The notes below the pieces were generated by a model that was not told the DNA's origin, did no database searches, and worked only from the letters and a program-made list of their open reading frames with translations. From the NCBI GenBank assembly GCA_030602715.1, contig JAUVZD010000011.1, positions 47,961 through 111,960 on the forward strand: a stretch of 64,000 bases of DNA, in the 5' to 3' direction. This document shows, piece after piece, positions 25,794-34,815 of this stretch (its first letter is position 1; each line of letters starts with the position of its first letter). A program made the translations under genes and the position numbers. Origin of the DNA: Candidatus Coatesiibacteriota bacterium. Lineage in GTDB: Bacteria > RBG-13-66-14 > B26-G2 > JAUVZD01.

Positions 25794-26501
25794 ATGGAAA
25801 TCGCAAATATACCCTTCTGGGATTTCTTTGGAGTGTGGGTTGCAGCCCTCCTGACCCTGTTTATCTTTTCCTTTCTTTATAAGGACAACCCATTCTACAA
25901 GTTCGCCGAGCACCTCTTTGTGGGCATATCCGCCGGCTACTTTGTCGGTTACTACTACTATAACGTGCTCTTGCCCAACTTCTGGGAGCCCTTCTACTAC
26001 CAGGGGCGTTATGAGTATCTCATCGCCGTAATCCTGGGAATTACCATCCTTTTCCGCCTCTCCCGCAAGCAGGCTTGGGTGAGCAGATTTGGCTTCGCCT
26101 TCGTCATCGGCTGTGGTGCAGGCATCAACTTCATCGCCTACCTCCAATCCAACGCCCTGGCACAGATATACGGCACCATCACTCCACTGGTCAGTCTGGT
26201 ATCCGGAGAGGGGGGCATCCTGGTTGACTGGAAAAACACCGTCTTCAACCTGGTGGCGATTATCGGGGTATGCTCCGCCCTGACCTACTTCTACTTCTCC
26301 AAACCCCACAAAGGTTTTTTGGGGGGTGTGGCTCGTCTGGGCATCTGGTTCCTGATGATCTCCTTCGGAGCCTCCTTCGGTTACACTGTCATGGCTCGTA
26401 TCTCCCTGCTCATCGGGCGAATGCATTTCCTCATCTTTGACTGGATAGAGACGACAATAAATGTAATCAATGGAAACATCGCCATAGGGTCCACTTTCTG
26501 A
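25794..26501 (+). CDS. integral membrane protein, gene 4 of the operon
   Basis: 235 residues, six to seven helices, rich in aromatic residues (GYFVGYYYYNVLLPNFWEPF). No family recognised. A strong GC hairpin terminator follows 60 bp later and closes the operon. Confidence 0.7.
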   Translation: MEIANIPFWDFFGVWVAALLTLFIFSFLYKDNPFYKFAEHLFVGISAGYFVGYYYYNVLLPNFWEPFYYQGRYEYLIAVILGITILFRLSRKQAWVSRFGFAFVIGCGAGINFIAYLQSNALAQIYGTITPLVSLVSGEGGILVDWKNTVFNLVAIIGVCSALTYFYFSKPHKGFLGGVARLGIWFLMISFGASFGYTVMARISLLIGRMHFLIFDWIETTINVINGNIAIGSTF

Positions 26502-26560
26502 GTAAGGTGTCTCAGTAAACCAGCGCCCATAGGTCTTCGTTAAGAACATAATACAATAAA

Positions 26561-26590
26561 AATCCCCCCCCGCTCTGCGGGGGGGGGATT
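26561..26590 (+). terminator. rho-independent terminator of the four-gene operon
   Basis: AATCCCCCCCCGC / GCGGGGGGGGGATT arms with a 3-nt loop and TTTTTT after. It can also serve the minus-strand lipoprotein gene (26635). Confidence 0.85.
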
Positions 26591-26634
26591 TTTTCACAAT
26601 CAAATAACGGTTGAATCCTGCTTGCCGTTATCGC

Positions 26635-27117
26635 CTATTGGATATTTAAAAGCTCCTCCTCCTCCGCCGTTGGGGCGGTCAAGTCTATCTTCCAGACACC
26701 GCCCTCCACTACTAAATTATATACCTCATTTTCCGTGGGGTTCTCACTGCCGTCCACCATATACATCACCCCGGAGATTACCACTCGTGCTCTATCTCCC
26801 TCTATCTTCTGGTCAAGGACGGTATACTCCACCAACTTCACCTTATTGGCGAAATCGTAGAAGTTCTCCTTTGATTCCGGGGTGGAGAGCTGTATCTTAC
26901 TGGTGGAGTTATAACAGTTCAGGGCATCGTAATAATTCTTCTCCTCCAGGGCGTTAAAGTATTTGCGAACGGTTACTTGGGGCTCATCTATGGGCTCCTC
27001 TTTCCCCTCCTGCTCGCTCGCCGCCTTCTCCTGCTTCTTACAGCCCAAGGAGAGGAGTAGCAGACACGTCAGAAGAAGGATTGTGGAGAAGAGTAAAATT
27101 CTGCTGATAGCTGACAT
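26635..27117 (-). CDS. NTF2-like lipoprotein
   Basis: 160 residues. ATG at 27117 spaced 6 nt from CGGAGG; an in-frame ATG at 27123 abuts that site. Lipobox LLSLGCKKQE. The domain begins PQVTVRKYFNALEEKNYYDA, an NTF2/SnoaL-type cone fold ending with VYNLVVEGGVWKIDL. It is one of five intact relatives in this window (see 59967-62218), all with Cys-Lys-Lys or similar after the lipobox. Role unknown. Confidence 0.75.
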   Translation of the reverse strand: MSAISRILLFSTILLLTCLLLLSLGCKKQEKAASEQEGKEEPIDEPQVTVRKYFNALEEKNYYDALNCYNSTSKIQLSTPESKENFYDFANKVKLVEYTVLDQKIEGDRARVVISGVMYMVDGSENPTENEVYNLVVEGGVWKIDLTAPTAEEEELLNIQ

Positions 27118-27130
27118 ATCCATCCTCCGT

Positions 27131-27309
27131 CTATGCTTCACTGTTTGCTGAGGAAGAGTCGTTCTCCTGCACCGCCTTGAAATATCTATCCAGCGTCTCC
27201 CTGACGCTTACCTCCTCCGCCGGGGCTTCAGAAATTACCGCCGATTGAAAAGGCATCGCCAGGATACAGACCAAAATAGCACGAAAGAAAGCCTCCCCTT
27301 CGTAGCCAT
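27131..27309 (-). pseudogene. broken NTF2-like lipoprotein gene
   Basis: An ATG at 27309 with GAGGAG reads MATKGRLSFVL, a signal-peptide start. One frame over continues ILVCILAMPFQSAVISEAPA, then VRETLDRYFKAVQEND, the start of an NTF2-like domain, and stops at 27131 after about 20 residues of it. It appears to be both frameshifted and 3'-truncated, next to an intact relative. Confidence 0.5.
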
Positions 27310-27351
27310 CTCCTCTTGCTTCCAATTTGATTTCCCAACAGCAGAAATATC

Positions 27352-27948
27352 TTAAACCTCGGTTCTGCCCAGAAGAGCCCTAGCCAAGGTTACAGAATCA
27401 GCATACTCCAGATCACCACCTACCGGCAGACCACTGGCAAGACGGGTTACCTTCACCCCCAAAGGCTTCATAAGCTTGGAAATGTATAATGTGGTAGCGT
27501 CGCCCTCCACACTGGGATTGACGGCGATGATAACCTCTTCAACATCTTTTGCCCGCTTAACCAGCTCATTGACGGTCAAATCCTCCGGACCCACTCCGTC
27601 CAGGGGGGAGATGATGCCTCCCAGCACATGATAGAGACCCCCATATTCCCCCGAACGCTCAATGGAGATGACCGCCGCCGCATCCTCAACCACACATATG
27701 ATGGAGCGGTCCCGGGATTGGTCAGCACAGATGTCACAGCACTCATCCTCCGACAGGTTTCCGCAGTGGGGGCATGGGTGAACATGTCTGCGGGACTCCA
27801 CCATCTTAGCCGCCAACTCCTCCACCCGCTCAAGCGGCTGACGGATAAGATAAAGTGCCAACCTCTGAGCGCTTCTGCGCCCGATGCCCGGCAGGCGGGA
27901 GAGCTCGTCTATCAGCTCAGCCAATTTTCCACGATAATCGGTAGCCAT
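27352..27948 (-). CDS. recR: recombination protein RecR
   Basis: 198 residues, standard length. Helix-hairpin-helix LSRLPGIGRRSAQRLALYL, zinc finger CPHCGNLSEDECCDIC, Toprim domain opening SIICVVEDAAAV with YHVLGGIISPLDGVGPEDL, and the Walker-like tail. It acts with RecO/RecF in loading RecA at gaps. No dnaX or YbaB neighbour is seen here, although those are common partners. Confidence 0.96.
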   Translation of the reverse strand: MATDYRGKLAELIDELSRLPGIGRRSAQRLALYLIRQPLERVEELAAKMVESRRHVHPCPHCGNLSEDECCDICADQSRDRSIICVVEDAAAVISIERSGEYGGLYHVLGGIISPLDGVGPEDLTVNELVKRAKDVEEVIIAVNPSVEGDATTLYISKLMKPLGVKVTRLASGLPVGGDLEYADSVTLARALLGRTEV

Positions 27949-28120
27949 GACGGTATGCCCCTCAAGATAGATATGATGATAAATAAATTGGAATGGATTG
28001 TCAAGGAGGGAGAAGTCGTGCGGTCGTGCACGGGAGCCTAAGACCTCAAAGATAACTCAATCACTTCACAAGGATTTTAATCGGTGGGGACCCATCTCAT
28101 AGCTTCCCGATAAAAAAAGA

Positions 28121-28145
28121 GGAGCGTTGTTCGCCACAACACTCC
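28121..28145 (-). terminator. rho-independent terminator of the TPR gene
   Basis: Arms GGAGTGTTGT / ACAACGCTCC (minus strand, one mismatch) followed by TCTTTTTTTATC; 28 bp past the stop at 28173. Confidence 0.85.
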
Positions 28146-28172
28146 CGAAAGCGTCGCACCTTTCACCTCAGT

Positions 28173-29507
28173 CTATCCTTGTCCGTCTTTCATCCGCTCG
28201 GTCAGTTCGCGCAGGCGCTGTTTCACATCCAGGTAATCAACATCCACAGCATATATCTCCCGCAGTTGGTTGAGCATCCCCTCAATGTTACCCAGGTTCT
28301 CATGAGCCCGAGCCAGGTTGTAGCGCAAGCCCAAATGTTCCTCCTCTCGGCCGGGGGTGGAAAGCCCACGCTCATACTCCTTGATGGCTAACTCCACCTC
28401 ACCCCGTTCCATAAAACACAACCCCAGCATATTACAGCTCCTCACTCGCAGGCGAGGGTCTCGGCTGGCAACCTGCAGTTCCTTTATCGCCTCATCAAAC
28501 ATATCCATCTCCAGATACGCCAAGCCCAGATCATAATGCGTTTTGGGGTCCTCCAGACTACGGGGCAAGCTATCCTCAACGTGACCCAACTCCTCCAAAA
28601 TGGAGTCCAGACTGGCCATAACCTCCTCACTCATCTCTCTGCGGAAATCGGATGAGGTCCTCCCGGGAGAGTAGCCGGGAGCGGGCGCGGACTGGACAGA
28701 AACCCGGGTGGGGACGGAGCCCAACTGGGTCATGCGGGCTTTTGCCAGTTCGTGGGCTGGGTCCAGCTCTGTAATCTTCTGGAAACAGGCGACAGCCTTC
28801 TCCTCTATTCCCCGCTGGGAGAGCACCTCCCCCAACAGGAAGAGCTCCTCCAGAAGCTCTCGCCGTTTTCTTGCCAGGGAAAGGAACTCCAGGCGCTTCT
28901 TGCGGGCGGAGATGGAATCGGGGCGAATCCGCAGGATATACTCATACTGGCGGGCGGAACGGTCATAATCCCCACTCTCGGCGTAGGCTTGCCCGGCACG
29001 GATGAATGAGTCCAGCGCCTCCCCCAGCGAGTTGCGCCGCTGATATATCTCACCCAGCCGTTCGTAAGCCAGGGCGGTCTCCTTGCCAATCTCAATGATG
29101 CGCTGGTATTCGCTAACTGCCCGCTGGGTACGCTCCGCCTTCAGATACAGTTCCGCCAGCTCGTAGCGCAGGGTCACCTCCTCTGGCAGCTTATCCAGGA
29201 AGAATTTACAGATTTTGATTGCCGAATCCATCAACCCCTGTTCGGCATAAAGACTGGCTACGGAGGCATATTCCTGTCCCGCTTTTTTGGTCTCCCCCAA
29301 CTGGAAATACATATCCGCCAAAGTGTGCCGAGCGTTGGAAGGCAGGGGTGAGAGGGCGTCAGCGGTCTCGTAATAGGCTATCGCCTCTTCCTGCTCACCG
29401 CTCTGCCAGAGGATATCGCCATAGCGGATATACTCCTGGCTGGCTAGCTCCAGATGACCGTTAGCCTCGTATTCAAGTGCCCTGGCTAATATCTCTTCAG
29501 CCTTCAT
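28173..29507 (-). CDS. tetratricopeptide-repeat protein
   Basis: 444 residues, cytoplasmic. About nine or ten TPR units (for example AIAYYETADALSPLPSNARH, ALAYERLGEIYQRRNSLGEA, THYDLGLAYLEMDMFDEAIK) in two blocks, split by a Ser/Pro-rich linker around 270-300. Protein-protein scaffold; partner unknown. ATG at 29507; a TTG two codons earlier also opens the frame. Confidence 0.85.
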   Translation of the reverse strand: MKAEEILARALEYEANGHLELASQEYIRYGDILWQSGEQEEAIAYYETADALSPLPSNARHTLADMYFQLGETKKAGQEYASVASLYAEQGLMDSAIKICKFFLDKLPEEVTLRYELAELYLKAERTQRAVSEYQRIIEIGKETALAYERLGEIYQRRNSLGEALDSFIRAGQAYAESGDYDRSARQYEYILRIRPDSISARKKRLEFLSLARKRRELLEELFLLGEVLSQRGIEEKAVACFQKITELDPAHELAKARMTQLGSVPTRVSVQSAPAPGYSPGRTSSDFRREMSEEVMASLDSILEELGHVEDSLPRSLEDPKTHYDLGLAYLEMDMFDEAIKELQVASRDPRLRVRSCNMLGLCFMERGEVELAIKEYERGLSTPGREEEHLGLRYNLARAHENLGNIEGMLNQLREIYAVDVDYLDVKQRLRELTERMKDGQG

Positions 29508-29545
29508 ATCCAATCAAAGGGATGTTTTTCCAGAAAAATAGCATA

Positions 29546-30310
29546 TCACAAAAGCCTGATGTCTCCATCAAAAAAGGAAGGCACTGCCTGTGTAGAATCT
29601 AACATAGCGGCAAACTCCAAATCCGCTGCAAGCCCCAAAGAGCTCAAGTGTCGTCCATGTTTGCTTCCCATAAGCATGGAAAGTATATCCTTTCCGTAAA
29701 CTCCGTAGAGTTTCACCGCCACCTCAGCGCTCTCAGATAACTCCATCGGCACTCCAACCTTCAGATAATCGCTTGCCAGCTGCGCAGTCAATGCACCACA
29801 GCAGACCGCATCTTCAATGCAGAACCGCCCCAGTTTGCCACTGCAGAGCATTATCACTTCCCCGTCGGGCGCACCGTCACCCAAGCCGAGGATCCTTTGG
29901 GTCACCGCCCTCAAATTGTTGAAGCAAGCCAGAAGAACGGTATTCGCCCCAACTGTGGTGTTCAGTGCCCGTGTGCCGTTGGTGGTGGAGAAGATTAGGG
30001 TCCGTCCGGCGACCCTTTCAGCGGTGTACTCCCGGGGGCTGTTGCCCATATGGAAGCCGTCTACGATTAATCCACCCCGTTCACCGCAGAGCAGAGCATC
30101 GGACAGCTTCCCTGCCCTGTTGAAGGCATCCTGGACATCCTCAGCCGGTATGACCCGTTCGGCTCCACTGGCAAATGCAGTGGTGATGGTGGTGGTTGCT
30201 CTGAGAACATCCACCACCACAACCAACCTACCAGCAAAATCTATTCTATACTCCTCTCGCCCCCTCTCTACCTCATCCGGGGAGAGGACCACATCTATTT
30301 TGACCGTCAT
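29546..30310 (-). CDS. comB: 2-phosphosulfolactate phosphatase-like protein (ComB)
   Basis: 254 residues. It has VVVVDVLRATTTITTAFASG, LLCGERGGLIVDGFHMGNSP and IFSTTNGTRAL, all characteristic of ComB. In methanogens ComB makes sulfolactate for coenzyme M; in bacteria it is widespread with less certain substrates. Mg-dependent, cytosolic. Stands alone between the TPR protein and the metal ATPase. Confidence 0.9.
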   Translation of the reverse strand: MTVKIDVVLSPDEVERGREEYRIDFAGRLVVVVDVLRATTTITTAFASGAERVIPAEDVQDAFNRAGKLSDALLCGERGGLIVDGFHMGNSPREYTAERVAGRTLIFSTTNGTRALNTTVGANTVLLACFNNLRAVTQRILGLGDGAPDGEVIMLCSGKLGRFCIEDAVCCGALTAQLASDYLKVGVPMELSESAEVAVKLYGVYGKDILSMLMGSKHGRHLSSLGLAADLEFAAMLDSTQAVPSFFDGDIRLL

Positions 30311-30391
30311 TACGATTGTATCTATCTACTTCCTTAAGTGAATATATATTATAGCAGAGTTTTATAGGAAAGGCAAGGGGGAAAGAGAGGA

Positions 30392-32497
30392 TTATATCCT
30401 GCGCAAGCACCTCATCCCATTAAATATGACTACGATACTGGCTCCCATATCGGCGAACACCGCCATCCACAGGGTTGCCAGTCCGAAAACCGCAAGCGCC
30501 AGAAAGACAGCTTTTATGGAGAGAGCCAGAACGACATTTTGAACAACGATGCGCATGGTCTTCCGGGAGAGATTTAGAAGGGCGGGAAGCTTCCTTAAGT
30601 CATCCCCCATCAGGGCTACATCGGCATTCTCTATAGCCGCATCGGAGCCGACTGCACCCATAGCCACCCCCACATCTGCAACTACCAGAGCGGGCGCGTC
30701 ATTGACTCCGTCCCCGACCATCATCACCGCACCGATGCGCTCACCAAGCTCTTGCACCACCTCAGCCTTGGCTTGGGGAAGGAGTCCGGACCAAACCTGG
30801 TCCATTTCCGCCTGGCGGGCAAATTCCTCTGCGGTCACCTCATTATCTCCGGTTAACATAACCAGATGTCTTATTCCCATCCGCCTAAGCTCCTCAACGC
30901 TCTCCTTTGCTTCATCCCGCAAGCGGTCGTCAAAAGCGATGATCCCCACAACCCCTGCAGAGTTTGCCAGAAGCACGGCGGTCTTGTAACCCGCTATCTG
31001 TCGCTCCAGTTCGTCGTGTATCTTGTGGTCGCACCAGCCCCACTCCTCCACCATCAGATGGTTGCCGAGGATGTAACGCCGTCCCTCCACCACTCCCACC
31101 ACACCTCTTCCGGGAACGGCCTTAAAGGAATCGGCTGGCAGGGGGGATATGCCCTGTCGCTGGGAGTATGTGCGGATAGCCCGTGCCAGGTGGTGTTCGG
31201 AGCCCACCTCCAACGAGACGGCTATGGTAAGGAGTTCTTCCTTGGGAAAGGAGTTATGGGGTATGACAGCCGATACCTGGAGCCGACCCACCGTCAAGGT
31301 GCCGGTCTTGTCCAGGGCGACGACTGCGGTTTTACGTATCTGCTCCAGATGAATTCCACCTTTAATAAGCACACCACTGCGAGCGGCGGCGGTCAGAGCG
31401 GATATGATGGTTACCGGGGTGGAGATGACCAGAGCGCAAGGACAGGAGATGACCAGAAGCACCAGAGCACGATAGACCCAGGTGAGCCACCCGGCGCCGA
31501 GGAGAAGGGGAGGTATTATGGCAACCATTGCTGCGGAAGCGACCACCAACGGCGTGTAATAAGCGGCGAAGCGGTCAATGAAACGATGAACTTTGGCTCT
31601 TCTGGTGCGAGCCTCCTCCACCAGGTGGACGATTCTTGCCAGGGTGGTATCCCGATAACCGGCGGTGACCCGCACGGTGAGGGCTCCCTCTCCGTTCATG
31701 GTTCCGGCAAAGACCTCATCATCCGCTTCCTTCAAAACGGGGATGGATTCGCCGGTAATGGTGCTCTGGTCAACATGAGATCGCCCTTCCAGGATAATCC
31801 CATCCAGAGGTATGCGCTCCCCCTCCCGGATGAGAATCTCCCCACCCAAAGCCACCCCCTCCACTGGCACTTCAACAACTGAGTTATCGGAAATCAAATT
31901 AGCCATCGGTGGTGAAAGCTCGGTAAGTTTCTCCACCGCCCGACGCACCCGCCCCATGGTATAGCCCTCTATCAACTCAGCCAGTGAGAAGAGGAAGATG
32001 ACCACCGCAGCCTCACTCCACTCCCCGATTATCGCCGCTCCCAGAACCGCCACGGTCATCAGGAAGTTCATATCCAGCCTACGGCTCAGGAGAGTGCGCA
32101 GACCCTGATATGCAATCCGATACCCCCCCAGAAGAATCGCCGCCGTCAGCAGGGGGACAAGAACATATAAGGGGAAGCCGAGAAAGTCCAGGACGGTGCC
32201 GGTGACCGCTAAAAAACCGCTTAAGGTGGTGGTGATGAGCTTGGCGGGGAGCTTGCGCCCTTCATTTGGTTCAATTCTGGGTGGATAACCCTCGCCTGCC
32301 AAAAGATCAGCCAGTCTCTGTGGGTCGGTCAGCTCGGGGTGATAGTGGATGATGATGGTGGAAGAAACCAGGTCAATATCGGCACCGACTATCCCCTCCT
32401 TACTTTGAATGGACGAAACCAGCTTGGAGGCACAACTGGGGCAGTCCATTGTTGGCAGAAGGAACTTTATCTTTGCACTGGATTGGCTCTCAACCAT
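30392..32497 (-). CDS. heavy-metal P1B-type ATPase (Zn/Cd/Pb class)
   Basis: 701 residues. N-terminal metal-binding domain with MDCPSCASKL near 15, A-domain TGES, membrane motif SCPCALVIS near 350, phosphorylation motif DKTGTLT near 395, HP-type nucleotide-binding region and GDGVNDAPAL near 598. CPC followed by this helix 8 context points to Zn/Cd/Pb export. ATG at 32497 preferred over the upstream frame. Two small paralogous membrane proteins lie directly upstream (32570-33473); the 72-bp gap to the nearer one allows cotranscription. Confidence 0.92.
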   Translation of the reverse strand: MVESQSSAKIKFLLPTMDCPSCASKLVSSIQSKEGIVGADIDLVSSTIIIHYHPELTDPQRLADLLAGEGYPPRIEPNEGRKLPAKLITTTLSGFLAVTGTVLDFLGFPLYVLVPLLTAAILLGGYRIAYQGLRTLLSRRLDMNFLMTVAVLGAAIIGEWSEAAVVIFLFSLAELIEGYTMGRVRRAVEKLTELSPPMANLISDNSVVEVPVEGVALGGEILIREGERIPLDGIILEGRSHVDQSTITGESIPVLKEADDEVFAGTMNGEGALTVRVTAGYRDTTLARIVHLVEEARTRRAKVHRFIDRFAAYYTPLVVASAAMVAIIPPLLLGAGWLTWVYRALVLLVISCPCALVISTPVTIISALTAAARSGVLIKGGIHLEQIRKTAVVALDKTGTLTVGRLQVSAVIPHNSFPKEELLTIAVSLEVGSEHHLARAIRTYSQRQGISPLPADSFKAVPGRGVVGVVEGRRYILGNHLMVEEWGWCDHKIHDELERQIAGYKTAVLLANSAGVVGIIAFDDRLRDEAKESVEELRRMGIRHLVMLTGDNEVTAEEFARQAEMDQVWSGLLPQAKAEVVQELGERIGAVMMVGDGVNDAPALVVADVGVAMGAVGSDAAIENADVALMGDDLRKLPALLNLSRKTMRIVVQNVVLALSIKAVFLALAVFGLATLWMAVFADMGASIVVIFNGMRCLRRI

Positions 32498-32569
32498 TAT
32501 CGCAAAAAACCCTCCCAAAAACCCCAGGTTTTATCCAGGGGAGGATGAGGAATACTGTGCTCCGTCGGA

Positions 32570-32926
32570 CTATTCTCCCTCGGGACCGTAGCCTGGCTTA
32601 TAGCCCTTCTCCTGCTTATAACCGATGGGAGTTCCCTCCTCGTTGGTCTCCACCCCCATCAGGTCTTCAATGTAATCCCCCTTCTTTCCCTCAGGAATCC
32701 TCAGCATCTCCGAGGATACTGTAACCTCCTGGGATGAATGTTCATCCTCACCCACCAGGTCAAAGATGATAAAGGAGAGAGCAGAAACCAGGGAGATACC
32801 CACGATGAACCACGCACCTATCTTTGCCAGCGCAAGCTCAACGCCCTTCAGCTTATCAAACTTGGTGAGCAGTAACAAACCCACAGCCATGGAGATGAGG
32901 AAGAGGAAGACGGGAATATAGAACAT
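32570..32926 (-). CDS. small two-helix membrane protein, paralogue A
   Basis: 118 residues from the ATG at 32926 (GGAGGAGAG upstream). FYIPVFLFLISMAVGLLLLT and AKIGAWFIVGISLVSALSFI are the two helices, with LLTK-x2-x-LKG between. They match paralogue B at 33069-33473 almost position by position. The C-terminal tail is Glu/Lys/Gly-rich and unlike B. Function unknown; location suggests a link to the metal ATPase. Confidence 0.65.
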   Translation of the reverse strand: MFYIPVFLFLISMAVGLLLLTKFDKLKGVELALAKIGAWFIVGISLVSALSFIIFDLVGEDEHSSQEVTVSSEMLRIPEGKKGDYIEDLMGVETNEEGTPIGYKQEKGYKPGYGPEGE

Positions 32927-33016
32927 AGCTCTCCTCCCGGTTCTGTCCTTAGCCAATTTACCCCAATAATACAAACCGAAAGCACACTATTCAATCACAA
33001 TAGGTCACCAAAAAAA

Positions 33017-33044
33017 TGCTTCCAGATTCCCACATCTGGAAGCA
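33017..33044 (-). terminator. rho-independent terminator of paralogue B
   Basis: Perfect TGCTTCCAGA / TCTGGAAGCA arms with TTTTTT following on the minus strand. It separates paralogue B from paralogue A, so A has its own promoter. Confidence 0.85.
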
Positions 33045-33068
33045 CTCCTTGCAGGGAAAAATCCCCCA

Positions 33069-33473
33069 CTACTTAACCTCTCCGGATTCCTTACCCACAG
33101 GTGGGGCTTCTTTCTCCCCCTCAATCATTCCCGCCGGCGGCTCTTCCAAGCCCATATGCTCCCCCATATGTTCCTGCATATGTTCATGCATGTAGTAATA
33201 TTCCCCCTCCTCACCCATCATCATCGGGCCAAACATACCAGATTTTGTCCCCATATGACCAGGTCCAAACATTGAGCCGCAGGGGGGACCACCCGGATAA
33301 ACCATCCCGAAGATTATGAACAGGATTACGGCGATGAAGGAGAGAACAATAATTATCCAGGCCCCGATGCGAGAGAGCATCCGGTCAGCGCCTTTGAGGG
33401 CTTCCAGCTTGGTCAAGAGCCAGATACCCACCGCCATGGATATCATGAAAAAGAAGATCGGTATGAAAAACAT
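33069..33473 (-). CDS. small two-helix membrane protein with His/Met-rich tail, paralogue B
   Basis: 134 residues, ATG with GAGGAGGTG. The same two helices as paralogue A, then a tail with GPPCGSMFGPGHMG, MFGPMMMGEEGEYYYMHEHM and repeated EHM units. Met/His-rich tails often bind Cu, Ag or Ni. Next to the metal P-type ATPase this suggests metal handling, which is inference. Confidence 0.65.
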   Translation of the reverse strand: MFFIPIFFFMISMAVGIWLLTKLEALKGADRMLSRIGAWIIIVLSFIAVILFIIFGMVYPGGPPCGSMFGPGHMGTKSGMFGPMMMGEEGEYYYMHEHMQEHMGEHMGLEEPPAGMIEGEKEAPPVGKESGEVK

Positions 33474-33574
33474 GCTTCACCTCCTCTGAGAACGACTATT
33501 GACATCTATATATTATCATAAATAAAACCGATTTACCAGACAAATAGTTCCGCCAATTTGAATCCTCCAATTGG

Positions 33575-33603
33575 TTGCACTCGCCACACCCTTTTGATAT
33601 ACT
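33575..33603 (+). promoter_or_regulatory. promoter of the glycosyltransferase gene
   Basis: TTGCAC, 17 bp, TATACT; 30 bp before the ATG. Confidence 0.6.
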
Positions 33604-33632
33604 AACAGGAAGGAAAAACCTCCCATCGCCCT

Positions 33633-34709
33633 ATGATACCCCCATCCAAAGACCCAACCATTCCCATTGACCTCTCCAGAATTGAGCGAGCTCTGCTCAT
33701 CCAGACCGCCTACCTTGGCGATCTGGTGCGCACAACCCCCTTGATCCAGACCCTGAGCCGGGCTCTGCCCGGAGGCTCGGTTGATGTGCTGGTCATTCCC
33801 CAGACCGCTGAGGCAATCAAGGGACTTGCCGAGGTGGGGGAGGTCCTCATCTACGACAAGCGCAGGAGATTGGGTCAGTTTCCTCAAAGCGCCCAACTGT
33901 GGCGAAAACTAAAGGAAAAAAGATACCAATTGGTGGTCTGCCCCCATCTCTCTCTGCGCTCGGCGCTGGTGGCTTCGGCAAGCAGAGCCCGCTGGCGTGT
34001 TAGCTTTGCCGAGAGCAACGCTCCCTACCTTTTCACTCACCTGGTCCCTTATGACCCCAATATCCACATCGTGGAACGCTATCTAGCCCTGGCAAAGGCA
34101 CTGGCTGCGGGAGAGATTGTTCCCGACCTGCATCTTCGGGCTACAGCGGAGGCTAAAGCCTTTGCGGAACGGTCGTTGAGGGAAATAAAAAGTCGGGGGC
34201 GGGGTCTGCTCGCCGTCTTCTGCGGCTCGGTTTGGCCCACCAAGCGGTATCCCGCTGAGATGATGGCTTTGGCGGTGCAGGAGACAGCCTCCCGGTTGGA
34301 CTTCGGGGCGGTCTTGCTGGGGACAGAGGATGAGCGGAAACTGGCAAAGGAGGTGGAAAGAGGGCTCAAGATAGCCAACATCAACCTAGCCGGCGAAACC
34401 AACCTCTCTCAATTGAAGGGGGTGGTGGAATCCTGTGACCTCTGCCTTGCCAACGACAGCGGGGGCTTGCACCTGGCTCTCGCTCTAGGGGTGCCCACAG
34501 TGGGCGTTTACGGTCCCACTCTACCCAGCCAGGGGATCGGTCCCTGGGGAGAGCACGGTCGGGCGGTCTTTGCCGATGTGGAATGCTCCCCCTGCGGAAC
34601 CCACGGGGGAAAGTCCTGCCCCAGGGGGGATTTTGCGTGTATGAAGGATATCAGCCCCTCCGAGGTGGCGGACGCACTGATAGATTTGCATCGGAAAGGG
34701 CGGCGGTAA
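33633..34709 (+). CDS. glycosyltransferase family 9 (heptosyltransferase-like)
   Basis: 358 residues, GT-B fold. ALLIQTAYLGDLVRTTPLIQ opens the acceptor domain. GLLAVFCGSVWPTKRYPAEM and LANDSGGLHLALALGVPTVG, then GPT, are the donor-side motifs of ADP-heptose:LPS heptosyltransferases (WaaC/WaaF type). This supports an LPS-type outer membrane. Acts at the inner face of the cytoplasmic membrane. A CGxxHGGKSCPRGDFACM loop near the C-terminus may carry cysteines as in several WaaF homologues. Confidence 0.88.
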   Translation: MIPPSKDPTIPIDLSRIERALLIQTAYLGDLVRTTPLIQTLSRALPGGSVDVLVIPQTAEAIKGLAEVGEVLIYDKRRRLGQFPQSAQLWRKLKEKRYQLVVCPHLSLRSALVASASRARWRVSFAESNAPYLFTHLVPYDPNIHIVERYLALAKALAAGEIVPDLHLRATAEAKAFAERSLREIKSRGRGLLAVFCGSVWPTKRYPAEMMALAVQETASRLDFGAVLLGTEDERKLAKEVERGLKIANINLAGETNLSQLKGVVESCDLCLANDSGGLHLALALGVPTVGVYGPTLPSQGIGPWGEHGRAVFADVECSPCGTHGGKSCPRGDFACMKDISPSEVADALIDLHRKGRR

Positions 34710-34733
34710 AATCCATCCCATAGAATTTTTTAC

Positions 34734-34762
34734 TTGACTTACGATTGTTTTATGAGTATCAT
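34734..34762 (+). promoter_or_regulatory. promoter of the DivIVA-domain gene
   Basis: TTGACT, 17 bp, TATCAT; 53 bp before the ATG. Confidence 0.65.
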
Positions 34763-34815
34763 ATTTAAGATAAAAAATTGGAGAACATATCTTTTGCCAC
34801 CTTAAATGAGTTGGG

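Noticed and set aside
25623-26603. 326-codon minus-strand frame across the end of the four-gene operon
   Set aside because: Antisense to two membrane-protein genes and poor in recognisable motifs; the plus-strand genes have ribosome sites and hydrophobic segments.
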